Source of the DNA: Primulina eburnea
Lineage: Eukaryota; Streptophyta; Magnoliopsida; Lamiales; Gesneriaceae
DNA: 64,000 nucleotides
Assembly: GCF_022965805.1 (NCBI RefSeq)
Contig: NC_133108.1
Span: 36,343,361-36,407,360 of the forward strand
Reading direction: 5' to 3'
The notes under the pieces are model-generated. The model had not been told where the DNA came from. It did no database searches and saw nothing but the letters and a program-made list of their open reading frames with translations. Shown here one piece after another: positions 1-12,360 of the stretch. The position numbers were made by a program, and so were the translations under genes. Within the stretch, counting starts at the first letter, position 1; each line of letters starts with the position of its first letter.

Positions 1-1276
1 GTCCCTAACCACAGCCACAAGCCCTAGACCAGGCCCTTCACCAAACCAGATCACCGAACAGCCACAGCTCCTACTCGCATGCGAAACGAATCGCACCAGA
101 TCATATTCACTTCCAGGGGCTGTGCTGTCCCTCTAGGCCCTTTTGAGTCCTTACCAGATTACTTAACCATGTCTAAACACATCCCCTAACCTAGCCATAC
201 ACAGCAGCAACGTTCCAGAGGGATCCACCGAAGGTTCAAATCAAGAAAGCCAAGAACACGACAGTTCATGCACACAAATTTTCAGAAAAAGTTTCCCAAT
301 TTACTTTGATCTTAATTTTGCATATGACCAATAATTTCATGCATAATTTGACAATCACAATAATATGGATTTGAATGGTGCAAAAAGAATGGTTGAAAAC
401 GTGCCTTTGCATTAAAAACGCTCGAATCGTCGATAATCGTTTCGGAAAAGTCGGTGGGTGATCGAAGCGACGGCTATTTTTCTTGCATAAAAATTGCGTG
501 AGACAATAGTGCTTCGTATGACGAAGGATCGGTGATGGCTGGATCGAAGGAAACAAACAAAAAATCAAAGTCCAAGGCTAGAAGGTTACTCGCTGTTTGT
601 GTGTATTTAGTGTGCGTGAGTTTCAAAAATTAAATCTAGAACTAACTAATTTAATTGCTTCCGGTGGAAATATATATATACTGATAATAATCTTAAACAT
701 AGTTTAGGTTTAAGTAAAACACTAATACATAACTTAAACATTAGTTAGATAATTAAATTAACCTAAAAGTTTTATTTAAAAATTTAAATACATGATCAAG
801 ATAAGCTCTAATTTAAAAGATTGTTATTTCTATCTTCAAAAATTGCGATAAAAATATTAAATTTCACTTAAATACTAATTAAATAAATTAATTAAGGCGT
901 AAAAATAATCATAAATATTTCACAACAATTTCAAGAATTAAATCCTTAATTTTCAAAAATTTACATTTTGAACACTTTAAATATTAATATTTTAAATCGT
1001 CTAACAACTAAATTCGACTTTTAAAATGCTAAAGTTCATTAATCATTTAAAATAAATAATTTATTGGTTTAATATAACTTTTAATTTTAGCATCGCCGAT
1101 CCTCTTTCCTCAGTCTGACATCGATTATTCACCTGAAAAGCTAAAACTTGCGAAAATGTTTTAAATTGCTTAAAGTAAACATGTAAACCTTTAAAAATCA
1201 TGTAAAGAAAATAAATCAGCAAATTTAAAGTTTTTCATGCATGTGTTCTACGTGGATGAATTTTTAGGGCGTTACA
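1..1276 (-). mobile_element. LTR-type element fragment, cut by window edge
   Basis: Read on the minus strand, the sequence starts TGTAACGCCC at 1276, a start typical of plant Gypsy LTRs. It runs leftwards out of the window. Bases 1-676 recur in inverted orientation at about 50425-51050, so the family is present twice here. No coding domain was seen. The right edge coincides exactly with the left edge of segmental duplication copy A (1277). The left end, target duplication and internal domain are not visible, so calling it an LTR is an inference from the terminus. Confidence 0.5.
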
Positions 1277-1530
1277 GTTTTCATGCATCATAAGCACAGT
1301 CCATGCACGGTTTCCTTACAATATATCCAACAAATATTTAATTTTTACAAATATGTGGCATAAAAAAATTCAATATAAGATTGATTTACCTTTTCCTGAA
1401 TTTGACGAGAGATAGAACAAGGAGCTCTGGTACGGTACCGGATTCGAGGAAAGGTGTAGGTCTCGCGTCGATGATCAACGGTGGTGATGTTGGCCGTAAA
1501 ATCACTCCACTCAACACAAAGAATTCAAAA

Positions 1531-2156
1531 TAGGGGTGTCAAAATGCGACACGACCCGTCAACCCGACACGACCCAACACGAAAAAAATCATGTTTGGGT
1601 TGGGGTTTTTCGGGTTCGGGTTGGGTTCGGGTTGAGTTGATTCGGGTTAGTGCCATGTTAGGCGGGTTTCGGGTTGGGTCGGGTTGGGTCGCGGGTTGAC
1701 CCGCGAAATTTTTTTTAAAAAATATTACCTATATTTTTATATATTGTATGTTTGAACAAAATTTATTGTGTATATATATGATATATTTTCTTCATTTAAT
1801 ATTTATTTTGCATATTTTTATTTTTTTAACAATTTTTTATTTGATTTAGTAAATATATTTTTAATTTTCTACGATTAAACATTCAAATTTAAATCGAAAA
1901 TTTTGTTATTATGTGTTAAAATTAAAATATTATTATTATTTTTTATTTTTTTGAATTTTTTCATTAATTTTTTTTAAAAATTAAAAAATAAATAACATTC
2001 GGGTTATGCGGGTTAGACGGGTTGAATCGGGTTATACGGGTTCGTGTTCGGGTTGGGGGTTTTCGGGTTGCTTCGGGTTCGGGTTGAAAAAAAAAATAAA
2101 AAAAATTTCGCGGGTTGACCCGAAACCCGACCCAACCCACCCGATTGACACCCCTA
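1531..2156. mobile_element. Non-autonomous hAT element 1
   Basis: A 626 bp insertion begins TAGGGGTGTC and ends GACACCCCTA. It is flanked by an 8 bp target duplication ATTCAAAA (1523-1530 and 2157-2164). Copy B has the empty site with a single ATTCAAAA. Eight-base duplications and such termini are hAT hallmarks. The interior is repeats of GGGTTGACCCG type near both ends around an AT-rich core, with no transposase. Confidence 0.9.
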
Positions 2157-2196
2157 ATTCAAAACCAGTGATACTTGTTGTCATTTATGGTGCAAA

Positions 2197-2861
2197 TAGG
2201 GATGTCAATGGGTCCGGATTTTACCCAGACCCGCAATGGACCCGTCCCGTCTGGGTGCGAGTTTGGGCATACTAAATGGGTTATGGGACGGGCCTCGGGT
2301 CCAATTTTTCAGACCCGTCTGGGTATGGGCGGGTCATGTGTCCTACCATACCCATCCCATACCCGTCCCATATATGTGGAGGAAGATTATCCTGAAGATT
2401 GTGTCTGAAATATTGCTAACAAATGTTTCTGAAATATTGCTTACTCGCTGATTTTATATTGATCTGTTTAAGTTCTACTATGAGTTATTTTTGGGGATGT
2501 CAAGACTTTTTTTTGGAGAGCTAGTAACTCTTTTTTTATGTAATTTATTATGTCGTGAAAATATTTTGTTTGTTATTATTAAGTGTGATCGAAGACATGA
2601 ACTAGTTTTTATTATGTTGTATTTAAAGGCTTGTTTGTTTCATAATTCAGTCATGTGATAAGAAGATTACAGTTTTCATTTAAAAAGAATTCGGGTCTCA
2701 CGGGTCTCGCGGGTCTACCCGGCCCCATTATGTATTCGAGGTGGGACGGGTCCGAAAAATATTGAACCGAGGTGGTGCGGTTAATGGGTTAAAATTTTCT
2801 TCATGGGGCGGGTCTTGGGTTTAGACATACCCGCCTCATACTCGCCCCATTGACATCTCTT
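2197..2861. mobile_element. Non-autonomous hAT element 2
   Basis: A 665 bp insertion starts TAGGGATGTC and ends GACATCTCTT, imperfect inverted termini. It is flanked by the 8 bp duplication GGTGCAAA (2189-2196, 2862-2869). Copy B holds the unoccupied GGTGCAAA. Ends are rich in GGGTCCG/ACCCG-like repeats and the core is AT-rich and non-coding. It lies only 40 bp from element 1 and belongs to a related but distinct subfamily. Confidence 0.88.
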
Positions 2862-3453
2862 GGTGCAAAAGAGAGAAAAAAAAAACAACTTTTTTTTTCT
2901 TAGCTAGTTGACATAGACAAATTCTGAAACTTTAATCTTAAATGTATTGTTCAATCCAAATATCTAAAAAAATAGTCGAAGAGAAAGAACCCTTTCGTCT
3001 GGAACAATTTTCAGAGCAAGTATATTTCGAACCAGAATATGAATAAATCTTTATAATAAGATTAGTATTTTAAAGAGTTTTCGATATAACAAAATTTCTA
3101 TCAAGCTCCTATCTTCACTCAGTTTCTTAGGTTTCAGTTTGAATCTTTTAAACTCTTGGTGACATTTGGACTAGGACTTTACAAGAAATAGGGAATGACA
3201 AAGTTAAAAGAAAAAAATTTATTTGAATTTATACATATGGAAAAATATGAAAAAAAAATCAAAATGAAATATATTTGTAAAGAGAACTTTTTAATGTTTT
3301 ATAAATGTCATATTATCATACAAGAATATCAAAATTTAATATTCCAAAACATCAAATTTCCCCCAAAGAATACATGAAAAATGAATTACATGTACTATTT
3401 TTACTATATTATGTGGAACACACAAAGTGTATTCTCCCATGTTTCCAATATCT

Positions 3454-3458
<5 letters not shown>

Positions 3459-3521
<63 letters not shown>
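3459..3521. repeat. (TA)n microsatellite
   Basis: About 31 uninterrupted TA units. At the matching place copy B has only a short non-repetitive stretch, so the run expanded after duplication or contracted in B. The Ile-Tyr reading frames across it are artefacts. Confidence 0.95.
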
Positions 3522-3527
<6 letters not shown>

Positions 3528-3917
3528 AGATTTGGTTCCATTAGAAGGCTTACAAACAGATTATTTATTTATTAAAAAATATTTTGCTTATTTATTAAAA
3601 AATATTTTGCTTAGTATACCATCTTATAATTTTATAAAAACTTGAATTAGAATGAATATTTATTTATCTATTTAGTATTTCATTATATTCATATATATTG
3701 TAATTATATATATTTTTACACGACAATTTTGTAAATTTTTATCTCAATTTCTAGCTAATTGATACAAAACCATGTCAATCTTATTCGAATTTAGATAAAA
3801 GATTTGTTCCAATCTTATCTAAGTTCAAATTATTATCACTTATGACATAAAAATAATTAAAATTTTCATATTTAAATAATTATTGGAATCGATCATTAAA
3901 AAGTAATATTAAAAACA

Positions 3918-4042
<125 letters not shown>

Positions 4043-4914
4043 CAATACTAATTTTAAAAATAATTAAAGATAGTAGATAGATGATACGAGTCATCACTCG
4101 GAGGCCATGCAATTGCAACCAATTCCATAAATTTAGCACTATTTAATTTAATTTATTTAGTTTGTTTGTTTGTTCCGACGAAGATGTTGGTTTTAGCTTT
4201 TAACCAGTGATTCTCCTTAATCTTAGCATTATTTATTATTCTTCTAGTATGTTACCTTATTTTATTTTATTCGAAACGTTAAGAATAAGATATATACGAA
4301 ATAATAAGATATATACGCAGATATTAAATCAATTTAATTATTTAGAAAAATCAAATTTGATTGATGATAACTGGGTGAATCGGGTGTGAACTTAGTGGGC
4401 GATTACACCGGGTCGGGTTGATGAATTGTAGGTGATTGCTCGAGAACCTGGACCTGCACTCTCGAAAGAAAAAGAACATTAATGGGTGCAAGAAAATTCT
4501 CCGTCGTGATTACTCTGACGCTCAAGTCAGTGAAGTGTTTTGAGAGAATCTTGTATTAAAAATTGTATGCAATATATGAGAGTGAATATATGAATATGCC
4601 AATCCATTGAATGTAAATCGAACATGCTATTTATAGGAGATAAATCTATGATTACCTCATTGTCAGTGACCACTTACTATTTAGGACAAGATGATTGCTC
4701 ATACTCTACTTTCTGACAACTTTTCTGACACGTCAAACCCTTGTAATTTTGACAAGTAATGATTAACAAACATAAGACATCTCATACTTGTACACTCGAG
4801 TGATGTGCTACTTTCGAGGTAGCCCGGGATGATGATATATCGAGCATTAATTTGCCCGACTACTCACAATCCCTTGCTGCAAACTTACCATTATTCGGGT
4901 TATCCATTTAATGT

Positions 4915-4934
4915 CCCGGGTCATATGACCCGGG
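4915..4934. repeat. Perfect 20 bp palindrome
   Basis: CCCGGGTCATATGACCCGGG reads the same on both strands. It lies in non-coding sequence at what may be the end of an unidentified element. No function can be assigned. Confidence 0.8.
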
Positions 4935-5055
4935 CTATTATGAGGTTATCATTGATATTCAACCAAGTTTATATTTTTTATGGGAAAAACAAATAACATT
5001 CGGTTCATTTATTAAGGAGATATGAAAATTCTGTATAGTTTTAGTGAATTATTAT

Positions 5056-5202
5056 TAGCGACGGTTTTTTACATCTATTGCTAATAGCGACGGTTTTTAT
5101 AATACGTCGCTAAAAGCAACGGTGAATAAACAGTCGCAAATAGCGATGGTTTACACCACCGTCGTCGATTCCACTTTGCGACGGTTTAACTAACCGTCGC
5201 TA
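5056..5202. repeat. Clustered GCGACGGTTT motifs in both orientations
   Basis: At least six copies of GCGACGGT or close variants occur within 150 bases. They are forward at the left (GCGACGGTTTT) and inverted at the right (AACCGTCGC). Such clustered short motifs are typical of subterminal regions of plant DNA transposons of CACTA or Mutator type. No transposase is seen. Confidence 0.55.
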
Positions 5203-5276
5203 TATTGTGGCAAATTTTGAATTATTATCCTCTTCCACATCATGCTAATAATATGCATGCCGTGAATAATAATATT

Positions 5277-5400
5277 AACCCTACCCATATTTACAATAAA
5301 AAGTAGTACTCTTAACATAAAAAATAATAATTTTTCATGGATGACCCAAATAAGAGATCCGTCTCACAAATACGACTCGTGAGACCGTCTCACACAAGTT
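5277..5400 (-). mobile_element. Dispersed MITE/SINE-like repeat, copy 1
   Basis: A minus-strand, incomplete copy of the family at 22031-22115 and 23026-23199. It carries the GAGACCGTCTCAC end, the GACCCAAATAAGAG block and the ACAATAAAAAGTA block in reverse order. Non-coding. Confidence 0.75.
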
Positions 5401-5989
5401 TTTGTCTATTTTGTTTATATAGATAAACAATATTTTTTTTGGATTATTAACGATATGTTCATTTAAATTTTAGATAAGATTAAGATAGTTTTATATATTA
5501 ATGAGTTCATAATTATATAGTTTTTTTAATATCTAATATTTAATAAAAATAAGATATACTTGGTATTAAATAAAAATATGTGTCATCAAACAAAATTTTA
5601 ATTAATACAGAAAGTTAATTCTTAATAATAATAAAATAATATATATATCATGTATTATATATATTAAAACAAATAACCTATATAGATTCATAAAATTTTA
5701 GAATTTATTCCAAATATATACTAGTTTGTATTCGAATTATTTACTCGGCTAGGTTTGAAATAAAAAAAATATTTAGAATTAAATTCGAACCCAACTAATA
5801 TTGATATTCCGTTAAATATAAATTAAGAGATTTTGTATTGTATATATATATTTTTGAACAAGTTATATTGTATACTTAAATTAAAATCAAATAAATTTAC
5901 AAATCCAATCTACAGTTTAAAATTTATATTTGTAATAATTTTGAATTCTATTAAGACGAATATCAAATATCAATTAAAAAATAATTAAT

Positions 5990-8900
5990 TTTCAGACTCT
6001 CGACAGACCCAACAGCAAACATCTACCGCGCTCCTCTGTCCTCTGAAACCCATTCGTTTCAGGTCTGTATCTAGTCTGTAGGCTTTGTTCCCCTTTGAAT
6101 GGAAGGATTTATGTAGAAAAAATAGTGAAATGGGTGTAATTTTACTCCATTAGCTTTGTGTGAAAATTTTTGGGGGAAGAACTGGCTATTTGTTGCTCAT
6201 TTCAGGAGTTTTTTATGTGGTTGATAAAGTTGAAGAATTTGGATGCATTATTCTAGTGTTTGGGTTTTAGTGCATGTTGTTTGCTATGAACGTGCTCAAA
6301 TTCACGGATTTGACTGTTAGTTTCACTCCCTTTCGCTTTCCTAATTATCAGTATTGTTAGGTTGGAGGATTAGAGAACTGGGAAGACTGGAAAAAACATT
6401 AAACTAATTGAAATTTGATGAGATACGACTTAGGAGTATTGGGTTTGATTTTGAGAGCTCAAGTTACATTTTTTGGAAAATGAGGTATACCTCTTTGAGT
6501 AAGTTTTGTTTGGCGTTACTAACTGGTAAATGTAATTTATTTAACTGTGTTGGTTCATTGGGTAACTTTTCATGCTAATGAAAAAGGAAAAGTAATGTAT
6601 TAGCTGTCGGTGGGGAACTTCGCTAAGAAAACTATGCACACGATGACACTAAACCTAGTTCATTTGGTTATATAGCCCTAATCACTATTTGTTTAGTGAG
6701 GGGATATGTTTACGTTTTCTGAAAGGGTGGTCATGTTTTTAAATAAAGATCGACGGTCCATGTAACCGTGGCTAGAATTTTTTTTTCCCCAGTTTAGACC
6801 ACTTTAGTTGACTTGGATGGAGTAAATGAATCAGATTGTTTTCGTCTTGTGGAAGTTTTGTATGAATATATATTCTGGACTTGCTTTGTATTATAGCAAT
6901 GGGAAGTGTTCATTATAGCAATGGGTACATATTCAAATAGTTTTAATTAAAAAATGCACAAAACTGTGTTAGACAATAATTCCTGATTCAGCTTGACCGG
7001 CTGCCAAATAATGACTTGTTTTAGTTTCTTAATGGTAATCATCTCATCTTCATCCGACTATCTGGGATTTTGTCTTTATGCTTCTGAAACATAGTTTTTG
7101 GTCTTTTTGGCAAAGTGGTTCTAATTTGATGATATTTCATAGGTTTGCGCTTTGAAAATGGCAGCTGCTGCAGCTTCAAGCATTCAGATCACGGCATTGA
7201 AACCAGCTCTTTTCCCAGCAAGAAATTTTTTTAGAGTTAGTCTGGCAAAAGTTGGCACTGATTCCCAAGAAGCCCCCTTGTCCAGGTTATTACCCAGTAT
7301 ATCATCAGGACAATATCTCAGACGCACCCTCACATCATCTCCTGCAAGATTTGACAAAGTAATCACCAAGGCATCGTCTGAAGCTGGTGAAAACAAGCTT
7401 GCATCTGGATTGCCGATTGATTTGAAAGGTTTATTATTTTTTTCTTCTATCTTAGAATAGTTTTAGCATGAAGATATCATACAACCACATGATTCATCGG
7501 CATCGTCTGAAGCTGGTGAAAACAAGCTTGCATCTAGATTGCTGATTGATTTGAAAGGTTTATTATTTTTTTCTTCTACCTTAGAATAGTTTTAGCATGA
7601 AGATGTCATACAACCACATGATTCATTTTTGCTTCTATAAGTTATTAGTTGTGATTTGCAGGCCATGTCAGACAAGGTTCTAGTTTATGAAATAAATTCA
7701 GAGAAAAGGCTGGAGTTTTGCCTAAATTCCACAACTGCATTATTTTGTAAGTACAATTTCTTGAGTTTTGAACTGATTGTGTAATTTGCCACGCAGGCAC
7801 TGAACATATTTGAAACAAGTCTACGTCGTGGGAAGTTCGATGAATCAGGCGTGTATAAATTTTAATTTACATTATGTTAAAGATTTATTTATATTTTCCA
7901 CGTGGCAAAGCAAATATTCTTATGCAGGCTGCCTGATGGTTCTTTGATGGAGATCACCAAAGTCTATGCATTAGATGCGGTTTTTGACACGCCAGAAGAT
8001 GTTCCTGAAGATGTAATTTCTACATATGTAACTTAAGTATTACTAACATATATTTTTCAAAAACGTTGTTTAACTCTGCTACTTTGTTCCATGTCCCCTC
8101 ATGCAGATAAAAACAAATAAATGTTATGCAAGATCAAGTAATTGGACTGTCGCGGTACAATTTATGGTTTTGCCACCTTTTGTTCTTAAATTTACCCTGC
8201 ACGAGGCTGTCATTTTGACGGATTCAGTTATAAGAACAGTCAGTATTGTCTTTGATTTTAAAACTTTCTTGGGGTTGTAAACACGTGCCGATTGTGATTC
8301 TCGTGGTTCATAGCACGACATATCCCTTGTCAATATCTGTGCGTTGACGAGTCTTGAATCATGAAAAGAATTAGTTATTAAAAAAATTACGTATGTTGTG
8401 GATTTGCTTATTACCAATTGTTGTCTCGAAATGGAGGTTGCTAATCTCAAAGTAATGCTTTGAAATTTTATCACAGGAAGTAGCAGAATGTGTGAGACGG
8501 GATTTTGGCAGCATTAACATTCTTGTTCACTCTCTAGCTAATGGGCCAGAGGTATTGATTGACTCATGAGCATTATGCGGGATATTATTCGTTGGCTTCT
8601 TTAACAAAACCATTAAAAACTAGGTTACAAAGCCTCTGCTCGAAACCTCTAGAAAGGGATATCTTGCCGCCATATCTGCATCGAGTTACTCTTATGTTTC
8701 CTTGCTAAAGCATTTCCTTCCACTTATCAATCCAGGCATGACTTTTTCAAGAATACTAGCTATTATTTATGTGATGATTATTTGGCCATATAATATCATC
8801 AAGACTTGGTATTTGAATTTAAATGATGGTTTTGCTGCAGGTGGTTCTTTACTCTCTCTAACGTATATTGCTTCTGAAAGAATCATCCCAGGGTATATAT

Positions 8901-9708
8901 ACGTTTTCAAAATATCTAATCTGGCTATGACCTTATTTCAAGTGTGATAATCCTGTAGATAGCTTTTAATCATAAATATTGAACAGATACGGTGGTGGAA
9001 TGAGCTCTGCAAAAGCAGCACTAGAGGGCGACACAAGGGTGCTTCTTTTACTAACAATAACTATATACTTTAGTTTGTTTTTCATTAAAATTTCTCGAAT
9101 TAGTTCATTGATTTCTTCAGGTGATTGCATTTGAAGCAGGAAGGAAACACAAAGTCAGGGTCAACACAATATCTGCCGGTATTTGTCTATCGCATTTTTT
9201 TTCTATCATAGCAATTTACCTGACGTGAATAAGCAAACTCCTTGACAATTTGTTGGGGAGCCATGTGGGATGTGTAATATAAACAGTTGTGCAGAGAGCT
9301 TCATATGCTTGTAATTTACGTATGCTGATTCTTGTGTCCAAAGTTCAGGCCCATTAAGAAGCCGTGCTGCTAAAGCGATTGGTTTTATTGATATGATGAT
9401 CGATTACTCCCTGGAAAATGCCCCTCTTCAGAAAGAATTATCTGCAGGTAAATCAGGAAAATGCCTTCAGTCAGAAAGTACCCATGATTTGTTTCCTTTT
9501 GTTCTTTGCATCCACTTTTGCTCGGAACTAAATATCATTCTGCACAAATTGGACAGATGAGGTGGGGAACACTGCAGCCTTCTTGGTATCACCACTGGCT
9601 TCTGCCATTACAGGCGCAGTCATTTATGTCGACAATGGTCTGAATGCAATGGGTGTGGGTGTCGATAGCCCCATATTTAAAGATATTAACATACCTAAAG
9701 CCAGCTAG
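5990..9708 (+). pseudogene. MOD1: Enoyl-ACP reductase (NADH), plastid; copy A, exon 2 deleted
   Basis: The intact enzyme reduces trans-2-enoyl-ACP with NADH in the last step of plastid fatty acid elongation. A 5' UTR exon ends at 6062; a 1080 bp intron leads to exon 1, with ATG at 7158. Coding exons: 7158-7428, [exon 2 absent], 7797-7852, 7928-8012, 8107-8154, 8477-8551, 8624-8735, 8841-8892, 8987-9038, 9121-9178, 9349-9447, 9557-9708. Exon 1 is an alanine/serine-rich transit peptide. Compared with copy B about 0.4 kb is missing between 7700 and 7720, removing the exon with the glycine-rich NAD site; joining exon 1 to exon 3 shifts the frame and stops within a few codons. Exons 3-12 keep all splice sites and no stop but carry substitutions at conserved places (Arg to Gly at the exon 3 end, Arg to Cys and Gly to Arg in exon 5). 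Intron 7 uses a GC donor (8736). Confidence 0.9.
7371..7628 (+). repeat. 129 bp tandem duplication at the end of ENR exon 1
   Basis: Bases 7371-7499 (end of exon 1 plus start of intron 1) are repeated at about 7500-7628 with a few substitutions. Copy B has one unit only, so this arose in copy A after duplication. It creates a second exon-1 end with its own GT donor inside the intron. Confidence 0.9.
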
Positions 9709-10416
9709 TTCAAACTATTTGGAAGCTTATTACTGGATTATAGAGGATTTTTTTGTCATAACCAGGAATAGCTCGGTTTGCAGCTTGTCTTGCCTCTGGA
9801 TCTGTCAATTTTTGTTATGAGCTAGTTGTCCGATGTAACGTAAGTTGAGTTATTAATTCTTCACTGAATTGACTTCAATTTGTGATAATGACCTGACAAA
9901 TTTTACTGTATCAGGTTGCATTTTTTGTAATTTTTATCTCGTTATATTTTCATTTCTGTAATAGTTACTCTTTCAGTTCAAGTTCTCATAATTTATATAT
10001 ATAAAAACTCTATCCGTGTCATAATTTAACTGTATATTAAATCTTTAAAAATTTATACACCACTAGAAAACTAAATATAACATTACATCACCCGGCCAAC
10101 ACAATTTTATATGATACACATGCGTAACCAAAATATTTTTGACGACAATTTTATATGATACACATTCATAACCAAAATATTTCAGTCAAAAACAAAATCG
10201 ATGACATACTATAACGTCTGAAACATTGCACTTGCACTTACTACAAAAGGCTTTCTTAAATCTAATCCTAAATAGTAAGAGCAGTACTGCCCAAAAACTA
10301 CTGGTTACTGCTAGATAAAGTCTTAAGCTTTGCAGAACTGTACATGCCAAAAGTTTCAGTCCAGGCTGAATTTACAAGGAACCAAGAAATGGCAACCACC
10401 ACTACATATGTATAGC
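9709..10416. other. ENR-NSE4 3' spacer, copy A
   Basis: The 3' UTR and spacer between two convergent genes, matching 33207-33899 in copy B. It contains AT-rich tracts and a short internal repeat around ACAATTTTATATGATACACAT (10100-10165). No additional gene seen. Confidence 0.7.
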
Positions 10417-10662
10417 TCACATTTGGCTTCTTTTACGCTTGCAAGGGACATAACCAACTTCAGTCAACTCAGATAATTGCATAAAGCGGCCAAAGTTTCG
10501 GGAAAACTTCTTGACTGGTGGCGTATATATCGGTTGAGAGCCGTTAGAAATCGAATTCACTTGGCTCAAACCTTTACAATTTGGTTCTTGTTTTGCTTCA
10601 CCAATGATTGCATCCCTGTGAGGCATCAGCTCCTTCCCCTCGGGCACATGACTCTTCATTAA
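10417..10662 (-). pseudogene. NSE4: NSE4 last exon only, truncated duplicate
   Basis: Matches the final exon of the NSE4 gene at 33900-34148, with the same CCAG acceptor and the reading Leu-Met-Lys-Ser-His-Val. All upstream exons are missing because the duplication ends in intron 6 (about 11370). The frame is open and ends Lys-Arg-Ser-Gln-Met-stop, five residues earlier than copy B, where the stop codon has changed. Without a promoter or start exon it cannot make the protein. Confidence 0.85.
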
Positions 10663-12077
10663 CTGGCATTCCCAAGCTCGTGATTAGATTTTGAAGAAAC
10701 AAGATTTGGCTTACTTTCAAAGAACCAAATCAAATTGAAGTAGATGAAATAAAACCGAATAGGGTTTGGCGTAGGTGCAACTCAAGCACCATGTTTCACT
10801 ATGTGGTACATAAATTGTTGCACAATTTATATAGGATCAAAAGCTTGTCTTAGCATTAAAAAAACTACAATTGATAGCGTGGAACCCAAATAAACTACAA
10901 AAAACAAAAGGACAATTATTGATATGGCTTCTTGTATAGTGTATCGATGAAAATGCAATATATCAGAACACATCTGTGTGGTTAGGGGTCTAGGGGTGAG
11001 CAACATTTCGGCCAAACCGAATTAACCTTTCGAATTGTTTAATTCAAAACTTGGGTTCAATTAATTCGATAGTTTAGTTATATATATTTTTAGAAAAATA
11101 AGTTAAATTGGTTTATTCTCGATAAATTGAATAAACATTAATTTTTTTTTGGAATTTGTTGGTCAGACAACTGAATATCACAAAATTCTAATAAAATTAT
11201 CAAGATATAAAAATGAAGTATATGTTGTTTTTTTAACAAATATAATATTCAATTTTATTTAATCCATTTTTAATAGTGAACTTTTGAATTAGCACTTGAT
11301 TTTTAAAACAAAAATCATTTGGTTTTTATAAAAACAATTCGGTCGGTTTCAACTTGTAAAAAAAAATCATTTATAAATTTACTGTTTTTGAAAACCATGG
11401 TCGGGTTTAACTTTAGAATCTTAGCACCTAAATCTCAAACATTCTTAGTAGATGTTTCTAATATTACCATATTTTGTTTATTAAATTTATAAATTTGTCT
11501 GATATATAATTTTTTTAAAAAAAATTGCTATTAAAATCTATAAATTTCTTATTATAGCCAACTCTCTGAATTTTTCTATCAAATTCATATTTTATGTTAT
11601 TATTAATATATTAACATTCATAATTATTGATATAAATTCTATTAAATAATTTATTAAATTCTTTACTTTCAATTCTTAGTTAAAAAATAATAAAATATAT
11701 TAGTAATAAATTTTATATTATTATATTATTATATACTTATCATGTTATTGTATTATTACATATATAATTATTTTTTTCTTATATCTTCTTATGATTCTAT
11801 AGTTTATTACTTAATTAGAAACTATATTAAAATATTATTACAAAATTGCATTAAAATCATAAAATATATGTAGAAAGAAAATAAAAAAGATAAAATATTT
11901 AAATATAGTATAAAGATAGATTATTTGAGAAAATTAATAAAGGAGTTACATTTTATTTTTTAAGTGATATAAATTACTACAATCAATGTATATTGTAGTG
12001 ATAAATTCATTAGAATTTGTTAGACTATTAATTATATATTATGTGGAATAATTAGGCTACTAATTAATTATATATTA
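10663..12077. other. NSE4 intron 6 remnant then AT-rich spacer
   Basis: Up to about 11370 this matches intron 6 of the copy B NSE4 gene. Beyond that, homology stops and the sequence is very AT-rich with no open frame or recognisable element until the TG start of the next LTR at 12078. Confidence 0.6.
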
Positions 12078-12217
12078 TGTAATGCCCGAGAATTTGATTA
12101 ACGTAATCTGATATGAGTTGTTGATTATGAACTGATGTAATTATAGCCGGGCCATTCCGAGATCAGATTTGGGCAAAGCATATGGAATTATATAAGTTTG
12201 GATCGAAGGTGTTGCGC

Positions 12218-12360
12218 CCTCCCGAGCGCTATTTTCTAATGGAAGAAAGTCGAGAACCTCGCGCCCGGGCGGAAGTCTTTGTCCGCCCGAGCGCGATTGT
12301 TTAATGGATGAGGGCCGAGCATGCCGCGCCCGGGCGGAAATTCTTGTCCGCCCGAGCGCC
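12218..12360 (+). repeat. GC-rich CGCCCGGGCGG repeat block
   Basis: Two roughly 80 bp units contain GCGCCCGGGCGGAA and GTCCGCCCGAGCGC, which pair as hairpins. The GC content stands out sharply from the AT-rich surroundings. It lies inside the LTR region. Confidence 0.75.

Noticed and set aside
1481..2451. Several overlapping Gly/Arg/Trp-rich frames
   Set aside because: Products of GGGTT/GACCC terminal repeats of the two hAT elements; they end at element boundaries.
8124..8474. 116-codon minus-strand frame inside ENR copy A (and 31660-31869 in copy B)
   Set aside because: Antisense to ENR exon 5 and its intron; copy B frame is shorter and interrupted, so not conserved as protein.
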